From positions 1 to 54,674 of the forward strand of contig NZ_RQZG01000020.1 in the NCBI RefSeq assembly GCF_003859805.1: 54,674 nucleotides of DNA, written 5' to 3'. Numbering within the stretch: position 1 is the stretch's first letter; the number at the start of each line of letters is the position of its first letter. Shown piece by piece: positions 8,098 to 16,609 of this stretch. The notes beneath the pieces were generated by a model. That model saw only the letters and a list, made by a program, of their open reading frames with translations, had not been told where the DNA came from and did no database searches. The translations under genes and the position numbers were made by a program. The stretch comes from Arachnia propionica. Lineage in GTDB: Bacteria > Actinomycetota > Actinomycetes > Propionibacteriales > Propionibacteriaceae.

Positions 8098-8931
8098 ATG
8101 GGGGTCCGGGTCCGGGTGCTCGGCCCACAGGATGTCGGCCACCTCCAGGAGTTCCTGGCCGAACGCCCCGTCGAGAACCTGTTCTTCGCCTCGAAGATCG
8201 CGCAGAGCGGGATGAGTCGGCGCTCGTTGGGGCTGATCCACGGCTTCGAGCGTGACGGTGTCCTGACGGCTGCCTGCCTCGACGGCGGCACCCTGTTCCC
8301 GGCAGGGGCGGACCCGGAGGCCATCGCCCACTTCGTCGAGGCGGTCGGGAAGGAACGTTCCTGCGCGTCCATCCTGGGCAACTGCATCATGGCGCTCGGC
8401 GTGTACCTGGGGTTGTCCACCCGGTTCCGTGGGTCCTGGACCCGGGTGGTCAACGTGCGGCGACGACAGCCGCTCATGGTGCTGACCGGGCCTCCCCGGG
8501 TGGCCCCGGATCCTCGCGTGAGGCTGCTCGGGATGCGTGACTTCGAGTCCTATCTCGCTGCGTCGGTGGCGATGTACACCGACGAGATCGGGGTCTCCCC
8601 GTTCAAGTACGGCCCAGGCTACGGCTCCTTCGTCCGCAGCCGGCTGGAGCTGGGGGACGCCTGGGGGGTGGTGGAGAACGGCAGGGTGATCTTCAAGGCC
8701 GACATCGGACCGCGTTTCGGCAACCAGACCCAGCTGCAAGGTGTCTGGCTCGACCCGTCGCTGCGGGGCCAGGGCCACTCCGCCGCGTTGCTCTCCGGGA
8801 TGCTCCTCCAGGTCCAGCAGCAGTTCCCCGTGGTCAGCCTCTACGTCAACGACTTCAACACCCCCGCCATCCGGGTCTATGAAAAACTGGGCTTCCAGGA
8901 GGTCGGCTCCTTGGCGACGGTGCACTACTGA
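8098..8931 (+). CDS. DUF4081-GNAT acetyltransferase linked to ispG
   Basis: This 277-residue protein has an N-terminal DUF4081-like domain (about residues 1-110, ERPVENLFFASKI) and a C-terminal GNAT fold (about 130-277). The acetyl-CoA-binding motif is GVWLDPSLRGQGHSAALLSG, and the last strand is VSLYVNDFNTPAIRVYEKLGF, typical of family members. The gene follows ispG by one nucleotide and is surely in the same operon; the same pairing occurs in Mycobacterium (Rv2868c-Rv2867c). The acceptor substrate is unknown. The start at 8098 is the first codon after ispG and fits the family N-terminus. Confidence 0.88.
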   Translation: MGVRVRVLGPQDVGHLQEFLAERPVENLFFASKIAQSGMSRRSLGLIHGFERDGVLTAACLDGGTLFPAGADPEAIAHFVEAVGKERSCASILGNCIMALGVYLGLSTRFRGSWTRVVNVRRRQPLMVLTGPPRVAPDPRVRLLGMRDFESYLAASVAMYTDEIGVSPFKYGPGYGSFVRSRLELGDAWGVVENGRVIFKADIGPRFGNQTQLQGVWLDPSLRGQGHSAALLSGMLLQVQQQFPVVSLYVNDFNTPAIRVYEKLGFQEVGSLATVHY

Positions 8932-8961
8932 CCCGCCCCGGGGCCGCAGAAAGGGGTTGCC

Positions 8962-10461
8962 ATGGAGGTCTATGAAGACGAGCAATCGAGCAAGGAGGAC
9001 TTTTTTCCGGAGGCGACACTGGGACGCGGAATGTGGGTGGCGTCCATCTTGGCCCTCGTGATGTTCGCGTTGGAGGTCCTCTTCATATTCCATATGCGGC
9101 AGCTTCATGGAGTGGATGTGAAGTATGCGCGTGTCGGCGGTTCAAGTTTTGTATTCGGGGTATTCGTTGCCGGCTCGACTTTTTTTGCCGGGGTGGCCTT
9201 CGCTGGTTTGGTGCCTCGGCGCGGTATTGCCGGATGGGTCGCGGCTGAGATCATTGAGATTTCGCGAGATGTTTTCTTTGCCCTTGTGGTGCTCATCTTG
9301 TGGGTGGGTGTCGGGGAGTTCGCCCTTTCTCTCCCTTGGGTCTCGCGGAACCTCGTCGGTGTTGAAGCAGGATATTCATTTGGCATGATTCTTCCGATTA
9401 TGTCCATCTTTGGTGCCTATTTTGTTCTCAAGCTGAGTTCTCGTCTGGTGGTTGGCCTTGAGGTTGCCAGGGGGAGGATTCAGCTCGAGGAGTTGCGATG
9501 TGAACGGCTGGCTCTTGCGGCGGCGTGGCTGGGATTCTCTGTTGGATCCTCCTCGAGGAGTGTTGCGGGGCATGTGGTGCCTTCCGGAGTGCGGGGGGCT
9601 GAGGGTAGGGAGGTTCGATCGTGGCTCGTGGTCCTGGGGCGATGGGCATGGTGGGGGCAGATGGTTCTCGCCCTGATGGGGGCACTCCTGGCTCTTTCGG
9701 CGAAGGCGTTCTATCCCGCGTTAATGTTCTTTCTTTCTGGGCTTTTGGGCTACTTCCAGCGTTTGGATCTCTCGGATGTGGTGGCGCACCGTGCGAGGCG
9801 TTTCATAGGGCTGCTTGGATTTGGAAGTGGTCCGCAAGCGACGGGTATTTTTGTGTTGCTCTCTATTGCACTCGGAATGGGTGGTGGAGTTTTGTTCTAC
9901 GATCGAGCTGATGTCGGTAAGGGTCAGTATCAGTATCAGCCGTGGGGGTGGGGCGGTCCGGGCTGGGTGTATTGGGTCTTCGCTTTCCTGGCAATTGTTG
10001 TTGCCGTGTTGCAGCTCCTCTATGTGAGTTTGATCAAGGGCATTTGGTGTCGTGAGTCCGAGCTTGACCGTGTCGCCAAAGTTTGCGAAAACTGGCCTGT
10101 TGAGGGAAAAGTGAATGTGTCCCTAACGCGGGGTCAATTGCGTCATCTGGTTGCTCTGGCAAGGCTGTGTGACGGGGCCTTCTTGAAGCCCGAGAGGCTT
10201 GAGAAACAGTTGCAGTCCGTCTGGAAATCCTTGGATTCGTCGATTCAGGCTTGGGAGAGAGAGGCGAGATTCGCGATTGAACTCGAGGGAAAGAAGGCCA
10301 AGGAGCGAGAAGAAGAGCCGCCAGCAGCTACGCAGTCGCCCGATGCTTCGGCCGAGGTCACGAGGAAGAAGGGTGCATGGCCGGGACTCCTGGTGTCCGG
10401 TGCAGTTCTGGCGCTCGCTGCCCTCGTCCGGGCGTGGAGGTTCTGTCTTCGTCGTAGGTGA
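8962..10461 (+). CDS. Unrecognised multi-pass membrane protein, atypical composition
   Basis: The 499-residue protein has an acidic N-terminal tail and roughly eight hydrophobic segments (near residues 25-46, 62-84, 97-122, 136-155, 231-255, 288-311 and 333-358, plus a final helix at 475-490). Residues 362-470 form a cytosolic, charged, probably coiled region rich in Lys/Glu. I do not recognise the family. The DNA is visibly less GC-rich than both neighbours, with frequent TTT, ATT and GTT codons, which suggests recent acquisition. An AAAGGGG ribosome binding site lies 7 nt before the ATG at 8962. It sits between the ispG operon and proS with no other accessory genes beside it. Confidence 0.7.
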   Translation: MEVYEDEQSSKEDFFPEATLGRGMWVASILALVMFALEVLFIFHMRQLHGVDVKYARVGGSSFVFGVFVAGSTFFAGVAFAGLVPRRGIAGWVAAEIIEISRDVFFALVVLILWVGVGEFALSLPWVSRNLVGVEAGYSFGMILPIMSIFGAYFVLKLSSRLVVGLEVARGRIQLEELRCERLALAAAWLGFSVGSSSRSVAGHVVPSGVRGAEGREVRSWLVVLGRWAWWGQMVLALMGALLALSAKAFYPALMFFLSGLLGYFQRLDLSDVVAHRARRFIGLLGFGSGPQATGIFVLLSIALGMGGGVLFYDRADVGKGQYQYQPWGWGGPGWVYWVFAFLAIVVAVLQLLYVSLIKGIWCRESELDRVAKVCENWPVEGKVNVSLTRGQLRHLVALARLCDGAFLKPERLEKQLQSVWKSLDSSIQAWEREARFAIELEGKKAKEREEEPPAATQSPDASAEVTRKKGAWPGLLVSGAVLALAALVRAWRFCLRRR

Positions 10462-10512
10462 AGGGGCTGTCGCGAGTAGGATGCGGTGCAGCCGTCAGGA
10501 AGGACCTCCGCA

Positions 10513-12270
10513 GTGATCACTCGTCTCAGCCAGCTGTTCGTCCGGACCCTCCGCGACGACCCGGCCGACGCCGAAGTTGCCAGCCACCGCTGGCTCGTGC
10601 GCGCCGGGTACATCCGTCGCGTGGCCCCGGGGGTGTACTCGTGGCTGCCTCTCGGACTGAAGGTGCTGCAGAAGGTCGAGGCCGTCGTCCGCGAGGAGAT
10701 GGACGCGATGGGGGCCCAGGAGGTGCGGTTCCCGGCCCTGCTGCCGCGCGACCCCTACGAGGCCACCCAGCGGTGGACCGAGTACGGCGACAACCTGTTC
10801 CGTCTCAAGGATCGCAAGGGCACCGACATGCTGCTCGGCCCCACCCACGAGGAGATGTTCACCCTCATGGTCAAGGACATGTACAGCTCCTACAAGGACC
10901 TGCCGCTGTCGCTCTACCAGATCCAGACCAAGTACCGCGATGAGGCCCGGCCCCGCGCGGGCATCCTCCGCGGCCGCGAGTTCATCATGAAGGACTCCTA
11001 CTCCTTCGACGTCGACGACGCCGGTCTGCAGGCCAGCTACGACGCCCACCGCGAGGCCTACATCCGCATCTTCGACCGTCTCGGTCTCGACTACGTCATC
11101 GTCCAGGCCACATCCGGGGCCATGGGCGGTTCGGCCTCCGAGGAGTTCCTCGCCGTGCTGCCGGCCGGTGAGGACACCTTCGTGCGTTCCCCGGGCGGTT
11201 ACGCGGCCAACGTCGAGGCCGTCGTGACCCCCGCCCCCGAACCGGTGGACCACTCGGATGAGCCCGAGGCCGTCGTCCTGGACACCCCGGACAGCCCGAC
11301 CATCGCGAGTCTGGTCGACGTGTTCAACGCGCGACATCCCCGCCCTGACCGTGCCTGGAACGCCGCTGACACCCTGAAGAACGTGGTGCTCAAGGTCACC
11401 GACCCGGACGGCTCCAGCTGGCCGCTGGTCATCGGACTGCCCGGTGACCGTGAGGTCGACCCCAAGCGCCTGGAGGCCGCTCTGGCGCCCGCGGAGGCCG
11501 CCCCGTTCGAGGAGAAGGACTTCAATGAGCACCCGAGCCTGGTGAAGGGGTACATCGGTCCTCGGGTGCTGGGAGAGAAGTCGGTCTCCAAGGTGAGGTA
11601 CCTCGTCGACCCGCGCGTCGTCACCGGGACCGCCTGGGTCACCGGGGCCGATGAGGTGAACCGGCACGTCGCCCATCTCGTCTGCGGTCGTGACTTCACC
11701 CCCGACGGGACCATCGACGTCGCGGAGGTCCGCGAGGGCGACCCGGCTCCGGACGGTTCCGGTCCTCTCACCCTCGCCAGGGGCATCGAGATGGGCCACA
11801 TCTTCCAGCTCGGCCGCAAGTACGCCGAGGCCCTGGACCTCAAGGTGCTGGACAGCAACGGCAAGCTCGTCACGGTGACGATGGGCTCCTACGGGATCGG
11901 GGTCTCGCGTGCGGTGGCCGCCGTCGCCGAGGCCACCTGCGACGACAAGGGCCTCGCCTGGCCCGTTGACCTGGCGCCGTTCCAGGTCCACCTCGTGGTC
12001 ACGGGCAAGGGAGAGGAGCTGTTCGGGGCGGCCGAGGAACTCGCCGGCCAGCTCTCCGAGGCCGGACTCGACGTCCTCCTCGACGACCGAAAGGCCAGCC
12101 CCGGCGTGAAGTTCGCCGATGCCGAACTGCTGGGCATGCCCATCACCGTCGTCGTGGGGCGTGGTCTCGCCGAAGGCGTCGTCGAGGTGCGCAACCGGGC
12201 GACGGGGGAGCGGCGGGATCTCCCGGTCGCGGAGGTCGTCGGCGCGGTGAGGGAACTCGCCGGGCGATGA
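10513..12270 (+). CDS. proS: Prolyl-tRNA synthetase ProS
   Basis: ProS charges tRNA-Pro. The 585-residue bacterial-type enzyme has class II motif 1 around [19 protein letters not shown], motif 2 [21 protein letters not shown], a YbaK-like editing insertion (about residues 225-390), motif 3 GSYGIGVSR and the C-terminal anticodon-binding domain ending in [14 protein letters not shown]. Two in-frame GTG codons are possible, 10486 and 10513. The second is preferred: it has GGAAGG 8-10 nt upstream and begins VITRLSQLF as in homologues, while the first lies almost on a TAGGAT -10-like box (10477-10482). Confidence 0.95.
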   Translation: MITRLSQLFVRTLRDDPADAEVASHRWLVRAGYIRRVAPGVYSWLPLGLKVLQKVEAVVREEMDAMGAQEVRFPALLPRDPYEATQRWTEYGDNLFRLKDRKGTDMLLGPTHEEMFTLMVKDMYSSYKDLPLSLYQIQTKYRDEARPRAGILRGREFIMKDSYSFDVDDAGLQASYDAHREAYIRIFDRLGLDYVIVQATSGAMGGSASEEFLAVLPAGEDTFVRSPGGYAANVEAVVTPAPEPVDHSDEPEAVVLDTPDSPTIASLVDVFNARHPRPDRAWNAADTLKNVVLKVTDPDGSSWPLVIGLPGDREVDPKRLEAALAPAEAAPFEEKDFNEHPSLVKGYIGPRVLGEKSVSKVRYLVDPRVVTGTAWVTGADEVNRHVAHLVCGRDFTPDGTIDVAEVREGDPAPDGSGPLTLARGIEMGHIFQLGRKYAEALDLKVLDSNGKLVTVTMGSYGIGVSRAVAAVAEATCDDKGLAWPVDLAPFQVHLVVTGKGEELFGAAEELAGQLSEAGLDVLLDDRKASPGVKFADAELLGMPITVVVGRGLAEGVVEVRNRATGERRDLPVAEVVGAVRELAGR

Positions 12271-12297
12271 CCTCCCCAGGGCCTAACCTTGGGAGTC

Positions 12298-12888
12298 ATG
12301 AACGCTGAACCCGTCGCGACGAGGACCTCGGGGCCGAAGAAGTCACGGCCGCACCGATTTCCCCTCGTCGTCGGTGCGATGTCCGTGGGGGTTGCCTCAC
12401 TCCTCGTGGTGTGGTCCGGCTTTCATCCCCACGGGAACTTCGAGGCCTCCCTGCTCGGGCTGGGCGCCCTCGCCGTGGCTGCGCTCGCGTGGCTGTGGTT
12501 GCTCATTCAGTGCATCCGACGGGCACGCTTCCATCCCGGCCTGGTTGCCCTGCCGCTGACCCTTCTCCTCGCCCTCGGGGCGACCCGGCTCGGCGTGGTG
12601 AGGAACCTCGGCTGGGAGCTGGCCCGTCCGAGCCTGGAACATGCGGTCGCGGAGGGCACCTGCCCCGGCTGGGCAGGTCCGCTCCCCGTGAGCCGCTGCG
12701 TCTCCCTCGGCGACGGGGGCACCGCCTTCCACATCAGGAATGACGGCTTCCTGGTATCCGGGGGTTGGGCCCACATCGCGGACCCTAAGGTCGCCGCGGA
12801 GCTGTTGACCCGCTCACACTTGCAGAATGAGGGGTACCGGTTCAAGGAGATCGGGGACAGCTGGTACCTCTTCGAAGTGGTGTGGTGA
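12298..12888 (+). CDS. Small membrane protein of unknown function
   Basis: The 196-residue product has a basic N-terminus followed by three hydrophobic segments (about residues 24-43, 49-72 and 84-98) and a C-terminal domain of about 95 residues, probably outside the membrane, with two cysteines (TCPGWAG and SRCVSL) that could pair. The C-terminal pattern FHIRNDGFLVSGGW looks like a small beta domain. I do not recognise the family. The ATG at 12298 has a TAACCT -10-like box (12284-12289) 8 nt upstream and no ribosome binding site, so a leaderless message is likely; a TTG at 12289 is the alternative start. Confidence 0.65.
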   Translation: MNAEPVATRTSGPKKSRPHRFPLVVGAMSVGVASLLVVWSGFHPHGNFEASLLGLGALAVAALAWLWLLIQCIRRARFHPGLVALPLTLLLALGATRLGVVRNLGWELARPSLEHAVAEGTCPGWAGPLPVSRCVSLGDGGTAFHIRNDGFLVSGGWAHIADPKVAAELLTRSHLQNEGYRFKEIGDSWYLFEVVW

Positions 12889-12923
12889 CTCCCACGTCGT
12901 GATCCCTGTTCGACTCCGGGTCG

Positions 12924-13733
12924 TCACTGACGATCGTCAGGATGCGATCCAGTGCGGCGTCCGCAGTCGAGGGTCGCGATCTCGGCCATGTCCCGGTCGT
13001 CGAGGACGAAACCTTCGATCTGCCGGTTGCTCCGCAGCCGATCCGGGTTCGTCGAGCGGGGGAGCACCGCCCCGCCGAGCTGGACATGCCATCTCACGAT
13101 GACCTGGGCGGTGGACACCCCGTGACGTCTCGCCACGGCCCCAAGGACGGGGTCCTCCAACAGCCGACCACGACCCAGCGGACTCCAGGCCTGCGTGACG
13201 ATGCCGTGCCTCGCGTGGAAGGCCCGCAGCTCGTGCTGGGGCAGCCACGGGTGGGTCTCCACCTGGTTGATCGCCGGAACCACCCCGGTCTCATCGATGA
13301 GGCGCTGCAGGTGGGCCTCGGTGAAGTTGCTCACACCGATGGTGCGCACTCGGCCACCGTCCCGCAGCTCGATGAGGGTGCGCCACACATCGACGTACTG
13401 GTTCCTGCTGGCCCGCGGCCAGTGGATGAGATAGATGTCCAGTCCGTCCAGGGCCCGTTCCGAGGCGTCGAAGGATCGCAGCACCGCGTCGCGGTCCTGG
13501 CTCTCCTCGCCCCAGAACTTCGACGCCACCCGGAGATCGCTGCGGTCCACCTGCGCCAGCGCCCGCCCGGCCTCCACCTCGTTGGTGTAGAACTCGGCCC
13601 CGTCCAGCAGCCGGTACCCGGCGGCCACCCCGTCGAGCACCACCTGCTCGGTGATCTCCGGTGGCACCTGGAACAGGCCGAACCCGACGGCGGGCAGCAG
13701 GGACGAGTCATTGAGCACGAGATCAGCGGTCAT
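12924..13733 (-). CDS. Aldo/keto reductase
   Basis: This 269-residue NADPH-dependent aldehyde/ketone reductase has the AKR barrel and tetrad: Asp and Tyr in LLDGAEFYTNEVEAG, Lys in RVASKFWG and His in IYLIHWP. The family signatures GVSNFTEAHLQRLI and VLPRSTNPDRLRSN (cofactor phosphate binding) are present. It resembles the 2,5-diketo-gluconate reductase subgroup; the substrate is not predictable. It lies 40 nt downstream of the iron-alcohol dehydrogenase gene on the same strand, so it may be the last gene of the microcompartment-linked operon. Confidence 0.88.
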   Translation of the reverse strand: MTADLVLNDSSLLPAVGFGLFQVPPEITEQVVLDGVAAGYRLLDGAEFYTNEVEAGRALAQVDRSDLRVASKFWGEESQDRDAVLRSFDASERALDGLDIYLIHWPRASRNQYVDVWRTLIELRDGGRVRTIGVSNFTEAHLQRLIDETGVVPAINQVETHPWLPQHELRAFHARHGIVTQAWSPLGRGRLLEDPVLGAVARRHGVSTAQVIVRWHVQLGGAVLPRSTNPDRLRSNRQIEGFVLDDRDMAEIATLDCGRRTGSHPDDRQ

Positions 13734-13773
13734 GGCCCGATTCTTCCATCCCACGACTTCCGGGGTGGCGGTT

Positions 13774-14877
13774 TCAGGCGACGGCGCGGAGCAGCCCGGA
13801 CAGGTCCTCCACCGTGACCGCCACAGGATTCGGGGGAGTGCAGCCGTCGGCGAGGGCGGCCGCGGCGAGGGCGGGGATCTCCCGGTGCAGGTCCGCCGTC
13901 GCAACCCCGGCCTCACCCAGCCTGGTGGGCAGCCGGAGCTGTTCGGAGAGCCGCCGCACCCCAGCGATGAGGGTCATCACCGCTGCCCGCCCTGTCGACG
14001 ACGGTGACAGGCGACGCCCCAGCCGGGCGTAGCGTTCGAACGCGTGACGGGAACGTTCCGCGTTGAACTCGATGACGTGCGGCAGCAGCATGGCGTTCAA
14101 CCTGCCATGGGCGATGGGGTAGTGCCCGCCCAGGGCATGGGCCAGGGAGTGGGTGATCCCGAGCCCGACGTTGTCGAAGGCCATCGCCGCCATGCAGGCG
14201 GCATTGTGCATGTGGGTGCGGGCCTCCAGGTCGTCACCGTGGCTGTGGCATCGCGCCAGGTGGGCGAAGATCAACTCCGCGGCCTTCTCCACCAGGGCAT
14301 CGGAGAAGTCGCAGGCGTCACGGGCGACGTAGGCCTCGACGGCGTGGGTCAGGGCGTCCATGCCCGAGTCGGCGGTGATGTGGGCCGGGGCCCCGATCAC
14401 GGCGTGAGGATCGAGGATGGCCAGGCGCGCCACCATGTCGTCGGAGACGATGGGCACCTTGACGTGGGTCTCCTCGTCGGTGACCACGGCGAAGGAGGTC
14501 ACCTCGGAACCGGACCCGCTGGTGGTGGGGATGGCGACGATCCCGGCCGGGGCACCGAAACCGGCATCGAGGGCCGCCTTGTGCATCACCTTCGCCGCAT
14601 CCATCACCGAACCGCCACCGTAGGCCACCACCACGTGGGGTCTCGTGTCGACGTACTCGCGGACGCCGAGCCCGATCTCCTTGGTGGCGGGGTTCGGCAG
14701 CACCCCGGTGAACACGGTGACCCGGCTCCCCAGGTGCTCCAGCACCCGCGCGAAGACGGGGGTGCCGGTGAGGAACTCGTCGGTGACGAGGAACACCGGC
14801 TCGTCCCGGAACTGGTCCAGTGCGGTGAGGGCCTCCGGGCCCAACCTCACCGTCGTCATCAGCCGGAACTCCTTCAC
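13774..14877 (-). CDS. Iron-dependent alcohol dehydrogenase, PduQ/EutG-like
   Basis: The 367-residue enzyme belongs to the group III Fe-alcohol dehydrogenases. It shows the NAD-binding GGGSVMDAAKVMH, AIPTTSGSGSEVTSFAVVT, the metal-binding Asp/His set in DSGMDALTHAVEAYVA and GLGITHSLAHALGGHYPIAHG. The nearest functional types are the propanol/ethanol dehydrogenases of microcompartments (PduQ, EutG), which recycle NADH inside the shell by reducing the aldehyde. The GTG start at 14877 is chosen for its AAGGAG site 6-7 nt upstream; the longer frame to 14955 overlaps eutP. It follows the shell protein and GTPase genes closely, supporting a microcompartment role. Confidence 0.88.
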   Translation of the reverse strand: MKEFRLMTTVRLGPEALTALDQFRDEPVFLVTDEFLTGTPVFARVLEHLGSRVTVFTGVLPNPATKEIGLGVREYVDTRPHVVVAYGGGSVMDAAKVMHKAALDAGFGAPAGIVAIPTTSGSGSEVTSFAVVTDEETHVKVPIVSDDMVARLAILDPHAVIGAPAHITADSGMDALTHAVEAYVARDACDFSDALVEKAAELIFAHLARCHSHGDDLEARTHMHNAACMAAMAFDNVGLGITHSLAHALGGHYPIAHGRLNAMLLPHVIEFNAERSRHAFERYARLGRRLSPSSTGRAAVMTLIAGVRRLSEQLRLPTRLGEAGVATADLHREIPALAAAALADGCTPPNPVAVTVEDLSGLLRAVA

Positions 14878-14911
14878 GGTCTGCTCCTTCCTTCTGGTGC
14901 TTCTGACATCC

Positions 14912-15346
14912 TCAGGTGGTCGCGCACAACGCCTCCGCCACCTCGTCGAACCCATCCCCCGTGATCGAGTCCACGGTCAGGATCGGTGTCGCCCCGGCCC
15001 GCTGCAGATGCGCGACGGCCTGCTCGATCTGTGCCGGTGAGGCGAGTCCTGTCTTGGTGACGACCCCCAGCACCTCACGGTTGAACGATGAGGCGAAGCC
15101 GGGTGGGTAGCGGGTGTCGTCGTTGTCGGCGGCCTGGATCAGGACCACGGTGTCCACGTCGTAGGAGGCCAGCATGAGGGCGTGCTTGTATCGGCCCACC
15201 TCGAGGTACTCACCCGGGGTGTCGACGGTGCTGCCGAAGGTCTCGATGGCCTGCGTCTTCGCGTACTCGATGGGCAGGCCCTGCAGGCGCTGTCGGAACG
15301 TGGTCTTGCCGGCCCCGATGCTGCCGACCAGCAGGATGTTCCTCAT
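14912..15346 (-). CDS. eutP: EutP/PduV-type small GTPase of a microcompartment
   Basis: This 144-residue P-loop protein starts at 15346 with MRNILLVGSIGAGKTTF, the Walker A (GSIGAGKTT, residues 8-16). The sequence IETFGSTVDTPGEY carries the DTPG (G3) motif, and VTKTG marks G4. EutP/PduV proteins are associated with ethanolamine or propanediol microcompartments and PduV is thought to guide their movement or positioning. The ATG overlaps the eutS stop as ATGA, so both are made together. The long upstream open frame to 15838 is not protein-like. Confidence 0.88.
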   Translation of the reverse strand: MRNILLVGSIGAGKTTFRQRLQGLPIEYAKTQAIETFGSTVDTPGEYLEVGRYKHALMLASYDVDTVVLIQAADNDDTRYPPGFASSFNREVLGVVTKTGLASPAQIEQAVAHLQRAGATPILTVDSITGDGFDEVAEALCATT

Positions 15347-15696
15347 GTCCGGGTCAGCGGTGCCGGGGTGAAGGACAGGATCTCCTGCATTGTCGCGACG
15401 ATCCCGGTCACCGCGGATTCGACATCGGCCAGCTGTCCGGTGATGAGGAGGGAGCCGGAGAAACGGTCGACGAAGGCCAGTTCGACACCCGCTGCCTTCG
15501 TGGCGATGTCCGCTGCGATGACGGCTGCCTCCCCGGGGGTGAGGGTGAGCACCCCGATCGCTCCTCGGGTCCCGGCGGGCAGTCCGATCTTCGGGTACAG
15601 GCCCTGGTCGGGATTCGCGATGACATGGGCGAGCGTGACCTGTTTGCCAGGCACGAATTCCTGGATGATCCGCTGCTTGTCGGTCCACTCGGTCAT
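15343..15696 (-). CDS. eutS: Microcompartment shell protein, EutS/PduU type
   Basis: This 117-residue single BMC-domain shell protein starts with MTEWTDKQRIIQEFVPGKQV, typical of the circularly permuted EutS/PduU class whose N-terminal strand forms a small barrel capping the hexamer pore. The body contains IGLPAGTRGAIGVLTLTPGEA and GSLLITGQLADVESAV, the BMC hexamer fold. It would form flat or bent hexamers in the shell. Length matches the family (about 110-117). It is the first gene of a minus-strand operon with eutP and an Fe-alcohol dehydrogenase, and no other shell gene (EutM/PduA, EutN vertex, EutL) is present here. Confidence 0.9.
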   Translation of the reverse strand: MTEWTDKQRIIQEFVPGKQVTLAHVIANPDQGLYPKIGLPAGTRGAIGVLTLTPGEAAVIAADIATKAAGVELAFVDRFSGSLLITGQLADVESAVTGIVATMQEILSFTPAPLTRT

Positions 15697-15740
15697 TGAC
15701 CACTCCGTCTCGAGAAGGCTCTGATGTCCCGCCTCCAGCC

Positions 15741-15770
15741 ACGATAGGCCCCGCCTCGTTCCCTGCGCAA
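15741..15770 (-). promoter_or_regulatory. Candidate promoter of the eutS operon
   Basis: On the minus strand TTGCGC (15770-15765) and TATCGT (15746-15741) are separated by 18 nt, upstream of the eutS start at 15696. The -10 fits TAnnnT; the -35 is weak. The palindrome at 15829-15852 lies about 60 bp upstream of this -35. Confidence 0.3.
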
Positions 15771-15828
15771 TGGTGCTGGGAGCCCGTGGCAACGGCTTTC
15801 GTGGTGGTCATGGTTTTCGTCGCAAAGT

Positions 15829-15852
15829 GGTCCACCACCGAGGTGGTGGACC
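15829..15852. promoter_or_regulatory. Perfect 24-bp palindrome, probable operator of the divergent BMC genes
   Basis: Arms GGTCCACCACC (15829-15839) and GGTGGTGGACC (15842-15852) are exact complements around a central GA. The site lies in the 208-bp region between eutS (minus) and the flavoprotein gene (plus). It covers the place where the -35 element of the plus promoter would be: TACAGT (15858-15863) is a good -10 just downstream. Such a compact palindrome is typical of a dimeric repressor or activator site (TetR or GntR class); the regulator is not identified in the window. It is not followed by a T-tract and so is not a terminator. Confidence 0.6.
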
Positions 15853-15904
15853 GTCGTTACAGTTGAGCCGGAGGCAGCCAGCGACGACGAGGGGGCCCGC
15901 GACC

Positions 15905-16609
15905 ATGAGTTCGACACCGAGCACGGCACACGGTTCACGGCCCCATGTGCTGGTGCTGTTCTCCGGTGGGCTGCTGGGTTTCGACGACGCCGTCAGGAGT
16001 CTTCGTCGGCTCACCTGTGCTGGTTGGCCACTCGACTGGATCCAGACACCGTCCGCCGGCCGCATCCTGGACCAGGAACTGATCGCCTCGATCGGCATGA
16101 CCGCTGCCGGACCGGAGCTGGTCCGCACCCACGAGGCCCTGCTGCTGCCGACCATGACCGTCAACCTCGCCGCCAAGGTCGCTCACGGCATCGGGGACTG
16201 CCTCGCCTCCAACGTGATGGCCGAGTTCATCATGATGGGCAAACCGGTGGTTGCGGCTGTCGACGGCTCCTGCCCTGATTCGGCCGCCAAACGCAGCTGG
16301 TTCCCCGACATGCCTGCCGGGTACGCGACGATGTTGCGTGAGAACCTGGGGGGACTCGCCTCCTTCGGGGTGAGCCTCGTTCCGGCCGACCGACTCGATG
16401 AGGCGCTGTGTCGGGCCTTGCCCGGGGCGGCCGGGACGACTCCGGGCCCTGGGCATGTCGAGTACCACGATCAGGTGCTCACCGAGGCCGCGGTGACAAG
16501 ACTCCCGAGGGGCGTGACGGTTCGACTCGCCCGGGGCACCCGAGTCACCGCACTGGCCCAGGATGCCGCACATGAGCGCGGCATCACGCTCAGCCGGTCG
16601 GACCGCTGA
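15905..16609 (+). CDS. Dfp-type flavoprotein associated with the microcompartment genes
   Basis: The 234-residue protein looks like a member of the FMN-binding flavoprotein (Dfp/PPC decarboxylase-like) fold: an N-terminal nucleotide-binding strand (HVLVLFSGGLLGFDDA) and the family signature LLLPTMTVNLAAKVAHGIGD, equivalent to the PATxNTxAKxAxGIAD motif, then VMAEFIMMGKPVVAAVDG. Flavoproteins of this type recur in loci with EutS and EutP, where a redox role is suspected. It is divergent from eutS and shares the palindromic region. A PPC-decarboxylase catalytic assignment is not supported. Its end overlaps the convergent lipoprotein gene by 20 nt. Confidence 0.75.
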   Translation: MSSTPSTAHGSRPHVLVLFSGGLLGFDDAVRSLRRLTCAGWPLDWIQTPSAGRILDQELIASIGMTAAGPELVRTHEALLLPTMTVNLAAKVAHGIGDCLASNVMAEFIMMGKPVVAAVDGSCPDSAAKRSWFPDMPAGYATMLRENLGGLASFGVSLVPADRLDEALCRALPGAAGTTPGPGHVEYHDQVLTEAAVTRLPRGVTVRLARGTRVTALAQDAAHERGITLSRSDR

